The notes: generated by a model not told the origin, from the letters alone. A stretch of DNA of 46,365 nucleotides from Verrucomicrobiota bacterium (GCA_016871445.1 VHDH01000016.1:1-46365), one strand, 5' to 3'; positions 27,409 to 36,437 are shown, counted from the stretch's first letter. Made by a program: numbers and translations.

Positions 27409-27843
27409 TTATGGGGACGTTAACTGTAAAGCTGCCTGAAATCCCAAATAGTATGATTGTTCTCCGAATCCGGCGATTTGCCCGCGACACACAGCGGCGA
27501 TCATCGACCGGTGCCGAAACTCCTCGCGGGCATGGATGTTGGAAAGATGAATTTCAATGGTAGGCACCCCGGCTGCAGCGATGGCATCCCGCAATGCCAC
27601 ACTGGTGTGGGTGTAAGCCGCCGCGTTAACAACGATAACGGACGCGTTACCCCGGGCTTCCTGCACCCAAGTGACCAATTCCCCCTCATGGTTCGACTGG
27701 CGGAAATCGACTGAAACACCAGCCTTGGCCGCCATTTCTCGCAACTTCAGCTCAATATCCGCCAGCGTGGTGCGCCCATAAATCTCTGGTTGGCGCTGAC
27801 CCAAGAGATTTAGGTTCGGACCGTTTAGGAACAGGATATGCAT
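27409..27843 (-). CDS. aroQ: Type II 3-dehydroquinate dehydratase
   Basis: A 144-residue shikimate-pathway enzyme that dehydrates 3-dehydroquinate to 3-dehydroshikimate. MHILFLNGPNLNLLGQRQPEIYG opens the protein with the family signature and catalytic Tyr22. FRQSNHEGELVTWVQEA, VVNAAAYTHTSVALRDA, TIEIHLSNIHAREEFRHRS (catalytic His and nearby Arg) follow. The size is typical (about 145). The start is ATG 27843. It lies upstream of accB-accC on the same strand; the 212-bp gap to the accB start could hold another promoter, but I saw no clear one. Confidence 0.95.
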   Translation of the reverse strand: MHILFLNGPNLNLLGQRQPEIYGRTTLADIELKLREMAAKAGVSVDFRQSNHEGELVTWVQEARGNASVIVVNAAAYTHTSVALRDAIAAAGVPTIEIHLSNIHAREEFRHRSMIAAVCRGQIAGFGEQSYYLGFQAALQLTSP

Positions 27844-27932
27844 CGCGGCTGGACGTTAGGGTAATGCCCTAACGGTGTCGAACTGGAAGTTCCGCTCGAA
27901 TTTTCTACCCCGAGGCGCCACCGACACCGGCC

Positions 27933-28814
27933 TTACTTCACATACAGTGCCTGCTGGAGCTGGGCCACCAGCACGTGCGCGTTGGGGAAGCGCTTCTCGG
28001 GATCGCGTTCGAGGCACTTGAGGAGGATGCGCTCGACAGCGATGGGGATGTCCTCATTGATCTCGCGGGGCGGGGTGATGGGATGCTTCTGGTCGAGTTG
28101 CTTGCGCAGCACCGCCTCGGGAGTCTCGCCGATGAAGGGCTTGCGGAAGGTCAAGACCTCGTATGCCATCACGCCGAACGAGAAGATGTCCGCCCGCTGG
28201 TCGAGCGGCTCGTGGCGGATATGCTCCGGAGCCATGTAGGCGGGCGTGCCGGCGTTGCTGGGCATCCGCGTCGGCTTCTTCGGCAGCGGCTGGGCGAGGT
28301 CGAAGTCCACCAGCCGGATGTCACCGGCCTGCGTCACGAGGATGTTCTCGGGCTTGAGATCGAGGTGGATGAAGCCCTTCTCGTGCATGTGTTCGAGGGC
28401 GATGGCCGAGTCAATGAGGATGTTCCCGACGAACTCGCCGAGAACCGGGTCGTTCCGCATGATGAGGTGCTTGAGGTTCCAGCCGATCACTCGCTCCAGC
28501 AGCGTGTAATCCACCCCGTCCAGCTTCCCGTGCCGGTGGAAGCCGATGATGTATTGGTGGCCATGGATCTTCTCCAGCACCTTGCACCCGTGGAGGAACT
28601 GCTTGCGCGCGGTCTTGTCCACCGTGCCGTTGCCCAGCAGGCGGCGAAGCGCGTAGGTGTTGCCTTCCTGGTCGGTCGCGGTCCAGATCTCCGCCGTGCC
28701 GCCCCGGTTGATCAACTCATGCAGGGAGTAGGGGCCGAAAAGGTGCGGCGCGTTCGGATCTTGAACCGTTGGCTTGTTTTTTTTGCCGAGAAAACCCAAT
28801 GGAAGAAATCGCAT
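27933..28814 (-). CDS. Hanks-type protein kinase with altered catalytic motifs
   Basis: A 293-residue soluble kinase-fold protein without a membrane span or sensor domain. The Gly loop is LINRGGTAEIW (35-44), the alpha-C helix includes KVLEKI, and the catalytic loop is HLDLKPEN (His150-Asn157), so Asp152 and Asn157 are present but the Arg of HRD is Leu. The beta3 lysine is replaced by Arg (YALRRL, Arg57, for VAIK), and the metal motif is DFD (170-172) instead of DFG. YMAPEHI (APE) and DIFSFGVMAYEVLTF are normal. Known Hanks kinases need the Lys and the DFG Asp; the Asp remains. It could be a weakly active kinase or a regulatory pseudokinase. It lies 89 bp downstream-adjacent to aroQ on the minus strand but may have its own promoter. 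Confidence 0.85.
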   Translation of the reverse strand: MRFLPLGFLGKKNKPTVQDPNAPHLFGPYSLHELINRGGTAEIWTATDQEGNTYALRRLLGNGTVDKTARKQFLHGCKVLEKIHGHQYIIGFHRHGKLDGVDYTLLERVIGWNLKHLIMRNDPVLGEFVGNILIDSAIALEHMHEKGFIHLDLKPENILVTQAGDIRLVDFDLAQPLPKKPTRMPSNAGTPAYMAPEHIRHEPLDQRADIFSFGVMAYEVLTFRKPFIGETPEAVLRKQLDQKHPITPPREINEDIPIAVERILLKCLERDPEKRFPNAHVLVAQLQQALYVK

Positions 28815-28849
28815 TCGTCGCCGGTCAGTTGGTTGTGTTAATGTTTTTC

Positions 28850-28868
28850 GGGCAGGCCTTGCCTGCCC
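28850..28868. repeat. REP-like palindrome between the kinase and CPBP genes
   Basis: GGGCAGGC and GCCTGCCC around CTT form a perfect 8-bp stem. It is of the same style as the first palindromic unit at 4909-4927 and lies in the 155-bp divergent promoter region, about 36 bp upstream of the kinase start. Confidence 0.55.
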
Positions 28869-28969
28869 TTAAATAATGCCCCACGTGGGAGCCAATCGTG
28901 CGCCAGTCGCACGAGGTGTGAAGACACTATACGCTTGGCGGCCTGCAGACAAGGCCGCTAAATCTGCAC

Positions 28970-29884
28970 GTGCGCACCACCGGAATCTTGCTCTGTTATG
29001 TGGCCAGCGTGTTCCTCCTGGCGGCGCTGCTCGCCCCGGGGCTCTTCCTCCTAGGCCAGTCGGCTGCCGCCGAGTTCGCCCAGTTTCAACCTCTTGCTAG
29101 CCAGCCCTTCCACCGCTACGTCAACCGTTGTCTGCTTGTCATCGCCGTGCTTGGTCTGTGGCCGCTCCTGCGCGCGCTGGGCCTTGCCGACCGGCGCGCG
29201 TTAGGCCTGACCAGCCCGTTGGCGGCGCGGCGGGAACTCGGCCTTGGTCTAGCGCTGGGTTTCGGCTCACTGCTGCTCGCAGTACTCGCACTAACCGGCG
29301 CGGGTGTACGCGGGTTCAACTTTACCCTGCCGCAAGCGGGCATGCTCCAGTTGCTCGGCACCGCCACGCTTAGCGCTGTTGCGGTGGCGCTATTGGAGGA
29401 AATCCTGTTTCGCGGCGTCATCTTTAGCACGCTGCGAAGCGTCTGGCCGCTCTGGGCGGCGCTGCTGGCGAGCGCGGTGGTGTACTCCGTCCTGCACTTT
29501 CTCGCACGGGTGGAGCACACAGGGCCGGTAGGCTGGGACGCCGGGTTTGCGCTACTGCCACGCATGATGCGCGGTATTGCCGCGCCCGAAAACCTTTTGC
29601 CCATGCTCACGCTCACCGTAGCTGGCGTCGCGCTCGGCTTGGCTTACTTACGCACAGGCAACCTCTGGTTCGCCATTGGCCTGCACGCGGGCTGGGTCTT
29701 CTGGCTTAAGGTATTTAAGACCTTGACCACCGCTGGCACGCCAGCCGGAGCGTTCTGGGGCACGGAGAAGTTGCTGGATGGCTGGCTCGCCTGCCTCGTG
29801 ATGGCCGGTGTGCTCGCGGTAATTACGCGCCTGCCGCAATCACCTCCGCTTATCCGGCCCGATGAAATACCGCCCCGCGATTGA
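28970..29884 (+). CDS. CPBP family intramembrane metalloprotease
   Basis: A 304-residue integral membrane protein with about seven or eight hydrophobic segments. The CPBP (Abi/CAAX protease, Rce1-like) motif LLEEILFRGVIF contains Glu143, Glu144 and Arg148 (EExxxR), followed by SVLHFL (His176) and AIGLHAGW (His239), the putative zinc-binding or catalytic residues. The GTG at 28970 gives MRTTGILLCYVASVFLL at the N-terminus. In bacteria such proteins act in prenyl-CAAX-like proteolysis, bacteriocin immunity or protein secretion; the substrate is unknown. It is followed 48 bp later by comF-like. Confidence 0.87.
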   Translation: MRTTGILLCYVASVFLLAALLAPGLFLLGQSAAAEFAQFQPLASQPFHRYVNRCLLVIAVLGLWPLLRALGLADRRALGLTSPLAARRELGLGLALGFGSLLLAVLALTGAGVRGFNFTLPQAGMLQLLGTATLSAVAVALLEEILFRGVIFSTLRSVWPLWAALLASAVVYSVLHFLARVEHTGPVGWDAGFALLPRMMRGIAAPENLLPMLTLTVAGVALGLAYLRTGNLWFAIGLHAGWVFWLKVFKTLTTAGTPAGAFWGTEKLLDGWLACLVMAGVLAVITRLPQSPPLIRPDEIPPRD

Positions 29885-29932
29885 AATCACGAAAGATGCC
29901 AAGGGGTAAACGCCGCAAATAACCGGCACAAT

Positions 29933-30685
29933 TTGCACCTGAACCCAGTTTCCCCCAGCCCCGTTCGTGACTGGCTCGATGCCGGGCTGAACTTTCTTTT
30001 CCCCGCCGTATGCCAGCTTTGCGGCGACGCCCGCGCCACCGCCGCCGAGGGTTACGTTTGCCCCAGCTGCTGGCAGAACGTCCGGTTCATCGCCCCGCCG
30101 TGGTGTGACCGTTGCGGCCTGCCGTATCCGGGCGACATCACCACCGCCTTCGAGTGCGCCAACTGCCGCGACCTCGACCTCCACTTTCGCTGGGCGCGCG
30201 CTTCGGTTGTTGCGAACAATTTCCTGCGCGGCGTAATCCACCGCTACAAATACAACCGCGAACTGTGGCTCGAGCCGTTCCTCGCCGACCTGCTGGTGCG
30301 TCAGGCCGCACCCGCGCTGCGCGAGGAAAAGCTGGCTGGCATCGTTCCCGTCCCACTACACCCAGTGAAGCAGCGCGAACGCGAGTTCAACCAAGCCGAA
30401 CGCCTCGCCCGCCCGCTGGCCGAATGTTTGGGTATTCCCGTGCGAACTGACTTGGTGAAGCGCATTCAGCCCACGCGCACACAGACTCAGCTGGACAAAC
30501 ATGCTCGCGCCGACAATGTCCGCCACGCCTTTGCGCCGGTGGACCCCCAGTCGCTCCAAGGCGAGCGTCTTCTTGTCATTGACGACGTGTTAACCACGGG
30601 TGCGACCACCAGCGCCCTTGCTCGCGTGCTGCACGAGAATGGCGCGGGCGAGGTCCTCGTATGGACGCTAGCGCGCGGGCTGTGA
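29933..30685 (+). CDS. ComF family phosphoribosyltransferase-like protein
   Basis: A 250-residue protein with a double zinc-ribbon N-terminus (Cys27/30, Cys43/46, Cys58/61, Cys75/78) and a phosphoribosyltransferase domain: VVPVPLHPVKQREREFNQAERLARPLA is the ComF signature (P-x-x-x-x-R-x-R-[GE]-F-N-Q), and LLVIDDVLTTGATTSALARVL is the PRPP loop. The listed start is TTG 29933; there is no nearby ATG. ComF proteins are ATP-dependent helicase partners in competence or recombination in some bacteria and gluconeogenic-type PRTases in others; the role here is not determinable. It is codirectional with the CPBP gene. It ends 17 bp from the convergent DUF6807 gene. Confidence 0.88.
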   Translation: MHLNPVSPSPVRDWLDAGLNFLFPAVCQLCGDARATAAEGYVCPSCWQNVRFIAPPWCDRCGLPYPGDITTAFECANCRDLDLHFRWARASVVANNFLRGVIHRYKYNRELWLEPFLADLLVRQAAPALREEKLAGIVPVPLHPVKQREREFNQAERLARPLAECLGIPVRTDLVKRIQPTRTQTQLDKHARADNVRHAFAPVDPQSLQGERLLVIDDVLTTGATTSALARVLHENGAGEVLVWTLARGL

Positions 30686-30701
30686 GCGCGACGAGTTAAC
30701 G

Positions 30702-31682
30702 CTATTTCTTTGTATCCTTGGGCTTTGCCGCGGTTTTCGCCTCGGCGGGCACCTTGGTGATCTTCGTGACGGGCGCACTTACGCCTGCGAACTCGGCATA
30801 AAGCGGGCTGATTGTCGCCCCGTCCGGCAACTCGCCGTTGGTAATGAGAAACCGATAATTGAAGGTAAACGAACCGCCCTGCTTGATTTCCGCCACGGGA
30901 AAAGCACCGAAACGCCCGTAATTTCGGTAGGCAGACCAGCGCGTGCCCGAGGGGTTTTTGGGATGGCTCATGTGAACGACGCTATACGCCGCGTCGCCGA
31001 TTGTGAAAGTGCCGCCCACCCACGGATAATCCTTGTCATTTTTAGCGTCAGGCTTTTCCGCCGGAAATGCATACATAGTCTTTTGCAAGTCTAGTTCGCC
31101 CGCCGGCCGGAAGTGGACGCCCGCGTGCTCGGGGTCGCCGTCGAGCTTTACGTCGCCGCGCGGGGCGGCCAGCTTCGCGCTGAAGTCAATCAGCGTACCA
31201 CCTGCTGCTCGACGCACGGTGAAGGTGCGCTCCTCGATGATAAACGCTTCCTTCGCCGCATCGTTCCAGTGGACGAGCGACGTAAACGTGGCCCGCTCCG
31301 GCCCGGCCTCTTGCCGGAGAAACTTTTGGTGGACCTGCTCACCCCCGGTCATGTGCCAGCGGTCGTAGCTCTTGCCGTTATACGTGATTTTGTTCCAACC
31401 GATGAAAATGCCGCGATGGTGCGTGAACTGCCCACCCGGTCCCTTGGTAATGAGCTTCCCGCCGGTCGCATCAAAGACATGTAGGTAAGGCTTGTAAGTG
31501 TCATGGAGTGACTCCTTGGTGGCCGGATCGTAGGCATGCATGAAGCGCACGACCGGCCGGTCACCAAAGCGAACCTCAAGCTGCTTGCCCGGCGTTTCGG
31601 CCAGGCTGAAACCTTCCGCCGCAAGGGCGGAAACGGAGGCGGCCAACAGGCAAAACACAAGCGGAACCGATTTCAATTTCAT
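30702..31682 (-). CDS. Exported DUF6807 (PmoA-like) protein
   Basis: A 326-residue exported protein with a signal peptide (MKLKSVPLVFCLLAASVSALA). It fits the DUF6807 family (often annotated 'PmoA', not the methane monooxygenase): VRFMHAYDPATKESLHDTYKPYLHVFD, then GGQFTHHRGIFIGWNKIT, EHAGVHFRPAGELD and VVHMSHPKNPSGTRWSAYRNYGRFGAFP are the conserved His-rich blocks. The family is widespread in PVC bacteria beside sugar dehydrogenases and its activity is unknown. The C-terminus is Lys/Ala-rich. It may be cotranscribed with the exported gene at 31749-33029, which lies 66 bp upstream. Confidence 0.86.
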   Translation of the reverse strand: MKLKSVPLVFCLLAASVSALAAEGFSLAETPGKQLEVRFGDRPVVRFMHAYDPATKESLHDTYKPYLHVFDATGGKLITKGPGGQFTHHRGIFIGWNKITYNGKSYDRWHMTGGEQVHQKFLRQEAGPERATFTSLVHWNDAAKEAFIIEERTFTVRRAAGGTLIDFSAKLAAPRGDVKLDGDPEHAGVHFRPAGELDLQKTMYAFPAEKPDAKNDKDYPWVGGTFTIGDAAYSVVHMSHPKNPSGTRWSAYRNYGRFGAFPVAEIKQGGSFTFNYRFLITNGELPDGATISPLYAEFAGVSAPVTKITKVPAEAKTAAKPKDTKK

Positions 31683-31748
31683 GGCTGGTTATGACACCAA
31701 TTTTTAGCGATTGCGTCGAGCGGTGATTTCGCAAGACGGTGACTAACG

Positions 31749-33029
31749 CTACGCTCCTTGCAGAGGTCGGCCCGTGGGCGGCGGACCCGGGTCGCGCCAC
31801 GTGAAAGTCGGCTTATAGGTAACATTTAGGTGCGGCGTCTCCAGTCGCTTGCCGCCCTGCCGCCGGGACTCAAAGATGCCCGCAAGCACGCCCGTGACCA
31901 GCAACGTGCGCTCGACCGGCCAGGTTGGCTTACCGGTGTAAATCATCTTCTCAACTCCTTGTAACAGGTAACCAAAGTGCCCGAACGGGCGCGCTTCCTG
32001 CGTCCAGAAGGCCGTCGCCGGCAAATCCTTTCGCCCCTTCTCACGCCACGCCACCACCCACTCGCGCAGCCCGTGGATCAGCGTGGCCTTGAAGCCATCA
32101 CGATACTCGATGAAAAACGCCGCTGGGTTTTTGACCTGCTCCTCGGGCGGCTTCTTGAGCCAAGCCTTATTCTCGCACGCGTCGAGCGCAGCTTGGAAGA
32201 CCTCGCGGCTGAAGCGGCCCTTCTTCATCTCTTCCCATACCGCCGGGCCTTCCATGAACTGCACCGCCGCCACGCCGGTCTCACCGCCTGTGCGCCGCTC
32301 GACGAGGCACTGCAGCGCTTCCAACCCATGATAACCGTAACCCTCAAGCGGGCCGTAGGAGAGCGCCACCGCTTCGGTCGCGCGCGCGCCCAGCTGCATC
32401 TCAAGAGCGGGCCGCCGCCAGAGGCCGGGCACCGACGAGCCGGCCATCATCGGAAAGTTTAACTCGCGCGAAGTGTCATACATCCACTTCGCGTCGGCCC
32501 AATTCCATGAAAGGTGTTTGTCTGAAAACACCGGCACGCTGCGACCCGTCCGGCGGAAGACCGCCGCCGTCTCCTCGAAGAACCGCCGGCGCGGATACAT
32601 TGTCTGACCCGTCTCAGAGAGCGGGTACTTGCCGTGCTCGCCAATGAGCAGCACGCCGTCCACCGCAAGCGACTTGCCCCCGAGCGTCAATGCCTCCTCG
32701 ATAGTCTTCACCAGCGGCACGCCGTGCTCAGCCGCGAGTTGCTTGCCGATGTCCTTCTCATGATCCTGGTCAATGAAAAGGCTCACCAGCTTGAGCTTTG
32801 GCCAGCCCGCGCCCGGCGGCCAAGTGCCCTTTCCGTCCAGCGTGTGGCTCTGGAGAATGCGGCTGACGATCACGTCGGCATGCGAGTTGTGGTGGTAGAC
32901 CGTGACGATGGCCGCAACACGCTTAGGCGGGGCATCGGCAGCAAACGCGCCGGTGGTCAGCAACAGGCCGCCTGCGAAGGCGCGGCGGGAAAGGGAACTG
33001 GGGAGCAGAGGTTGGACTTGCACGGGCAA
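31749..33029 (-). CDS. Exported protein with twin-arginine-like leader, family not recognised
   Basis: A 426-residue protein beginning with a leader that has SRRAFAGGLLLTTGAFAAD, a twin-Arg pattern followed by a hydrophobic stretch, so Tat export is likely. The body shows AAIVTVYHHNSHADVIVSRIL (a Rossmann-like first strand), VDGVLLIGEHGKYPLSETGQTMYPR, and VFSDKHLSWNWADAKWMYD. A long central region follows, with GARATEAVALSYGPLEGYGYHGLEALQ, and the C-terminus reads VERTLLVTGVLAGIFESRRQGGKRLETPHLNVTY. I do not recognise a named family with confidence; the general layout recalls oxidoreductase-like exported proteins of PVC bacteria. The start is uncertain: TTG 33029 or GTG 33023. It is followed by the DUF6807 gene. 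Confidence 0.68.
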   Translation of the reverse strand: MPVQVQPLLPSSLSRRAFAGGLLLTTGAFAADAPPKRVAAIVTVYHHNSHADVIVSRILQSHTLDGKGTWPPGAGWPKLKLVSLFIDQDHEKDIGKQLAAEHGVPLVKTIEEALTLGGKSLAVDGVLLIGEHGKYPLSETGQTMYPRRRFFEETAAVFRRTGRSVPVFSDKHLSWNWADAKWMYDTSRELNFPMMAGSSVPGLWRRPALEMQLGARATEAVALSYGPLEGYGYHGLEALQCLVERRTGGETGVAAVQFMEGPAVWEEMKKGRFSREVFQAALDACENKAWLKKPPEEQVKNPAAFFIEYRDGFKATLIHGLREWVVAWREKGRKDLPATAFWTQEARPFGHFGYLLQGVEKMIYTGKPTWPVERTLLVTGVLAGIFESRRQGGKRLETPHLNVTYKPTFTWRDPGPPPTGRPLQGA

Positions 33030-33231
33030 TGGACGCCCGCAGGGTGATCTGTCTTGAACGAAAGTTAACAGCCACCCTCATGGAGCAGCCCAGCGGCTTT
33101 AGCACCATATTTCGAGAACCAACTCGGCCACCAACGAACTGGTTTATAATCCAGATTGGCGATCAGTTGCTTAGCCGACTAGTAGTCGACGCGGCGGGAC
33201 GCGCTGGGCAAAGGCCTACCGCCGGCCTGCT

Positions 33232-36200
33232 TCACTTCGCAAATGCCGAGTGCTGTCGGCGACCGGCGCTTTCAATAAAAGCCAACAGGTCGAGAAGCTC
33301 TTCGCGGCTGAGTCCGTCAGCGAGGTTCGCAGGCATTGGGGAGATTTTCGAAAAAGCGCGCTTAGTCACGTCGTTTTTCTTCACCGTGATCTTGCTGTCC
33401 GGTTGGAGCTGGTTCGGGACGAGCACGAGCGTGTCGCCTGATTCGCTCATCAATCGGCCCGTGTAATCCTCCCCGTTCTTGAGCCACACAGTGGTGTTCT
33501 GGAACTGCTCGGAAACCACCTTGCTGGGCTCGAGGATGGCTTCGAGCACATCGCGCCGGCTGAAGCGTGAGCTCACCGCCGTCAGGTCGGGACCAATGCC
33601 GCCACCCTCGACCACGAAGCGATGGCAAGCGAGGCACTGCGCGTCCACAAAGGCTTGGCGGCCCTTCTCATAGTTGCGGCCCTTGCCCACGGCGTGGAGG
33701 TCGGCGAAGTCCGCCATCGTCCACGCCTTCACAAAGCTGCGCGGCTGCGGCTTGGGAAATTCGCTTGCGCCCTTCCGTCCGGACGGCGCGCCAGCGGGCA
33801 GGCTGGCCAGCAACTGCCCCAGCTCCCCCTTCTCGCCATCGCTCAGGTTGGCCGTGGCCTCCTTGAGGAAGTTCTTGAAGAAATTGTTGTAGCTGCTGCC
33901 GTTGCCGTAGGGACGACCGGCTTCTTGAAACCACTTCACCGTGTCACCCTGATGCGTGGCCGGGGAGCGATTCTGGGCCCAGTAACCGAAATACTCCTTG
34001 CGCTGGTCAAGCGTCCAGTTCTTCGCAGTGCGGAGGTGGAAGAGGTAATGCACCATGTCCTCTTGCGAGGGCGCGCCAGCCATGAGGGTGAGCGTCTTGT
34101 CTACCACGCCGGGCGCGCCGAGGGCGATGAGCACCTGGGACAACTCGCGGTTCACGAGGGTGCTCTTATTAGGGTAACTGGTGGAGAGCTTCTCGGTCGC
34201 AAGCTTCACCACGTCGGCGGAGGGCAGGCCATTGCGGGCGATAGAGACTTGAATGACACGCAGTTTGTCGAGTTGCTGGCGCTCGGAGAGCGTGGCCATT
34301 GGCCACTTGCCCAAGCCGCGTAGCGCTTCGTCCTGCGCAGTCTTGCCGCCGAGGCGCGCAAGCGCGAGCAACGCAGTGAGGCCGCCGTCAGCAGCTTTCT
34401 CTTCCAGCGCGCGCGTCTGCCAAGTCGTGATGGGCTGCGCCTCCAGGGCGATGCGGGCCGCGTAGCGGATGGCGCGGTCGGGGCTGTTCAAGTGCGGCCA
34501 GATGAAGTCGAGCGCCTTGGGGTCGGCCTTGCCGTGGAAGGCTTCTAACTGGCGCCGCAATGCGCGGGCCTCGGCGCCGTCCTTGTTCGGCTCCCACGCG
34601 GCGGCGGTGGATTCCTTGCCGGTGTAGGTCACGCGATAGAGGCCGGCGGCGGTGCCGCGCCCGCCAATGGTGAAATACATCGCGCCGTCGTTGCCGATGA
34701 TAAGGTCGGTTACGTTGAGCGGTGGCTTTGGTTCCCCGGGCTTAACCAGACCCGCAGGGGCGACGAAGTTCTCCCAAGTCGCCGTGTAGCTGGCGCCCTC
34801 GGGCTTGAGGTGGACGGCCATGAGGCGGCCGTAGGTCCAATCCATGATGTAAAGGGCGCGCTGATACTTCGCGGGGAACTTCGCGCCCTTGCCGCTACCC
34901 ATGCCCGTGGGGCAGCCAATGCCGATGTCCACCACGGTGCCCAAGCTGTCAGCGTAATAGTCCGGCCACTTGCCAGTGCCGTAGCGCCAGCCAAACTCCG
35001 AGCCGCTGGTGGCGTGGTTCACGCGCGTGGCGCGATACCACGGCATGCCCCAGTCCCATTCCATGTCTGCGTCCCACACGAAGAGTTCGCCGTCCGGGTT
35101 GAAGGCGAAATCAAACTGGTTGCGGTAACCGGCGCTAAAGAAATCCCATTTCTTCCCGTCCGGGCTGACGCGGCAAACGTAACCGCCCGGCGCCATCACG
35201 CCCGTGGCGTGGCCGTTGCCATCGGGCTGGCGCGGAAGAACGTGGTCCTCGGCCCAATTCTTGTGCGGTGAAGTCGAAGCGAGGTCGGCCGGCGGCCTGG
35301 TGTGGTTGCCGGCCATCACATAGAGATTGCCGTCGGGGCCAAGCTCGACCGCGTGCGGGCCGTGCTCGCCGCCGCCGGGCAGCGCCTTGATGAGTTCAAT
35401 CTTTGACCATGTGTCGCTGCCGTCGTCCGTGATGCGATAAAGGCCAGAAACGAACGTGGTCGAGTATTTGTTGACCACGACCCAAAGCGCACCGTTGACA
35501 AAGGTCATGCCCTGCGCGTCGTAGAGCGGCTTGGCGATGAACTCGCGCTTGGCGACCTTTCCGTCCTTGCCGAGCGTCACGCGCAGCAGGCCGCCGTCGG
35601 GATTAGCCGCGCGATACTGCGGGCTAAGAATGAGCCGTCCCTTGTCGTCCTTGCACAGGTTGACCCAGGAGCCTTCCTCGGGCTCAGCGCTGACGAGCAA
35701 CTCCGTCTTGAAGCCCGGCAATGTGTAGAGGGATTCAGCAGGCGTTGCCTCACGTTTGCCGGCCGCCTTGGGCGCACCCTTCGCACCCTTCGCGCCACCG
35801 CCGCTGAGGATGTCGCCCCACGGCTGCGCGCCGAGCTTGGCGACGGAGATGGGCTTCTCCCAGCCCTCCTTCTTGTAGTCCGTCGTCTGCCAGCCAACGA
35901 TGTCTTCGCTGTGTGCCAGCCAGGTCAGGTCGGTGACGATGCTTTGCTTCTTGCCGTCGGCGAAGGTCATCTCCAGCCGCGCGACCGCGCCCGCCGCACC
36001 GCCGTGGTTGATGCCGCGCAGCGCGAGGATGTTCTCGCCGGTCTTGAGGTCAGCCGTTACGTCCACGGCGACGGCTTGCTCCCACGAGACGATGGTGGCG
36101 ACGGACTTGGCATTAAGAAAGGCAGTACCCTCATCATCTACGGAGGCGGCGAGCGTGGCCTTGGTAGGCTTGGCCTCAAGCGTAAACGTCTTACGGAAGA

Positions 36201-36327
36201 AGCGGCGTTCGTTGTTGCCGGGGGCTTTGCCGCCGTTGGCGTGCCAGATCCACTCGGGGGTTTGGGCGACTGTGATCTGAGCGAGCGTCAACCAGCTAGC
36301 GAAGGTGCGGAGGGAAAGAAGGTTCAT
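33232..36327 (-). CDS. Exported PVC-type dehydrogenase with C-terminal cytochrome c
   Basis: A 1031-residue exported protein. The N-terminus (about 25-175) looks like a galactose-binding-type beta-sandwich (TPEWIWHANGG...RRFFRKTFTL). After an Ala/Gly/Lys linker (about 177-200) comes a PVC-type beta-propeller (about 215-600) with GLYRITDDGSDTW, GGEHGPHAVELGPDGNLYVMAGNHT and AMYFTIGGRGTAAGLYRV. HEAT-like helices (about 610-880) are next. The C-terminal domain has the heme site CLACH (Cys898-His902) and SPMPANL, in which Met998 is a likely axial ligand. This is the classic 'PVC-type heme-binding CxxCH' family, thought to be periplasmic sugar or alcohol dehydrogenases; the substrate is unknown. 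It is divergent from the LptD-like gene. Confidence 0.9.
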   Translation of the reverse strand: MNLLSLRTFASWLTLAQITVAQTPEWIWHANGGKAPGNNERRFFRKTFTLEAKPTKATLAASVDDEGTAFLNAKSVATIVSWEQAVAVDVTADLKTGENILALRGINHGGAAGAVARLEMTFADGKKQSIVTDLTWLAHSEDIVGWQTTDYKKEGWEKPISVAKLGAQPWGDILSGGGAKGAKGAPKAAGKREATPAESLYTLPGFKTELLVSAEPEEGSWVNLCKDDKGRLILSPQYRAANPDGGLLRVTLGKDGKVAKREFIAKPLYDAQGMTFVNGALWVVVNKYSTTFVSGLYRITDDGSDTWSKIELIKALPGGGEHGPHAVELGPDGNLYVMAGNHTRPPADLASTSPHKNWAEDHVLPRQPDGNGHATGVMAPGGYVCRVSPDGKKWDFFSAGYRNQFDFAFNPDGELFVWDADMEWDWGMPWYRATRVNHATSGSEFGWRYGTGKWPDYYADSLGTVVDIGIGCPTGMGSGKGAKFPAKYQRALYIMDWTYGRLMAVHLKPEGASYTATWENFVAPAGLVKPGEPKPPLNVTDLIIGNDGAMYFTIGGRGTAAGLYRVTYTGKESTAAAWEPNKDGAEARALRRQLEAFHGKADPKALDFIWPHLNSPDRAIRYAARIALEAQPITTWQTRALEEKAADGGLTALLALARLGGKTAQDEALRGLGKWPMATLSERQQLDKLRVIQVSIARNGLPSADVVKLATEKLSTSYPNKSTLVNRELSQVLIALGAPGVVDKTLTLMAGAPSQEDMVHYLFHLRTAKNWTLDQRKEYFGYWAQNRSPATHQGDTVKWFQEAGRPYGNGSSYNNFFKNFLKEATANLSDGEKGELGQLLASLPAGAPSGRKGASEFPKPQPRSFVKAWTMADFADLHAVGKGRNYEKGRQAFVDAQCLACHRFVVEGGGIGPDLTAVSSRFSRRDVLEAILEPSKVVSEQFQNTTVWLKNGEDYTGRLMSESGDTLVLVPNQLQPDSKITVKKNDVTKRAFSKISPMPANLADGLSREELLDLLAFIESAGRRQHSAFAK

Positions 36328-36437
36328 ATTTTGAAAAATGCTATGAACGGACGGTGCTTTGAAAGTGGGAATTCAGCAACGCGCCGGTGGTGAAACGGCT
36401 TGGCAGGGGGAAGAGGCTTTGGTTGACTGCCGCCCGA

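Noticed and set aside
33176-33188. A short palindrome (CGACTAGTAGTCG) in the gap before the exported protein gene
   Set aside because: Only six paired bases around one central base; could be chance or an operator, with no further support.
35754-35806. Short direct repeats in the linker of the cytochrome-tailed dehydrogenase gene
   Set aside because: The period is 9 bp and encodes GAK repeats, an ordinary low-complexity linker, so it is not part of the heptamer set.
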